A stretch of DNA of 64,000 nucleotides from Nemertoderma westbladi (taxonomy: Eukaryota; Xenacoelomorpha; Nemertodermatida; Nemertodermatidae). A model generated the notes under the pieces. That model did no database searches, was not told where the DNA came from, and worked only from the letters and a program-made list of their open reading frames with translations. Position 1 is the stretch's first letter, and every line of letters begins with the position of its first letter. Position numbers and translations under genes: made by a program. The stretch covers positions 19,076-83,075 of the forward strand of contig JAUCBJ010008162.1 of the NCBI GenBank assembly GCA_032718475.1, given 5' to 3'. Of this stretch, positions 63,990 through 64,000 are shown piece by piece.

Positions 63990-64000
63990 AATAATTATAA

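Overview
This is animal (metazoan) nuclear DNA, mostly AT-rich, gene-poor and dense in transposable elements. Two spliced genes support that: six consecutive in-frame exons of a RIM-binding-protein-like gene (fibronectin type III, FN3, repeats) on the + strand, and a complete three-exon FAM166/CIMIP2-like ciliary microtubule protein gene on the - strand. The element mix (BEL/Pao LTR elements, APE-type LINEs, tRNA-derived SINEs, a piggyBac-like MITE, a Maverick/Polinton-type DNA polymerase B relic, large minisatellites) suggests an aquatic invertebrate. The sequence alone does not fix the phylum.

Layout. 0-12.8 kb: intergenic DNA with a GC-rich REL-endonuclease retroelement fragment (0.97-1.89 kb), a 19-bp minisatellite (2.9-4.56 kb), a 5'-truncated LINE with an open RT frame (5.1-6.7 kb, -), SINE copies (7.3 and 9.7-10.2 kb) and a decayed LINE tail (11.4-11.7 kb). 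12.8-18.1 kb: a decayed LINE of a second family, then an intact intronless 557-codon frame for a type II membrane protein with coiled coil and cadherin-like repeats, then a tandem repeat and a LINE tail. 18.1-31.6 kb: unidentified coding remnants (19.5-20.6 kb, -), a decayed BEL/Pao copy (22.5-25.2 kb, -) interrupted by a LINE tail, a broken protein-primed-type DNA polymerase B (25.2-28.95 kb, +), and another LINE (30.27-31.63 kb, -). 31.6-46.1 kb: a young, nearly full-length 14.4-kb BEL/Pao retrotransposon with almost identical 1.6-kb LTRs. 46.1-56.7 kb: the RIM-BP-like gene with element-filled introns. 57.6-61.9 kb: the FAM166-like gene, whose second intron holds a 2.6-kb minisatellite.

The most unusual content is in the 14.4-kb BEL/Pao element. 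Besides a 2253-aa Gag-Pol it carries a second 866-aa ORF. Its N-terminal half resembles an RNase D/WRN-type (DEDDy) 3'-5' exonuclease fold and its C-terminal part has two CCHC zinc knuckles; it has no signal peptide or membrane segment, so it does not look like an envelope gene. A 19-nt motif that folds as a GNRA-tetraloop hairpin with one bulged A recurs three times in each LTR, in gag, in pol (there with a GCAA loop, still GNRA) and in ORF2 in a different reading frame. That argues for a nucleic-acid-level, cis-acting role. The LTR also holds six cUUCGg hairpin units, and all of this would lie in a very long 5' leader.

A second unusual feature is in the RIM-BP-like gene. The 3' splice site of one exon, with the first 24 nt of the exon, is tandemly repeated fifteen times with a 41-bp period. 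Only the last copy gives an open reading frame.
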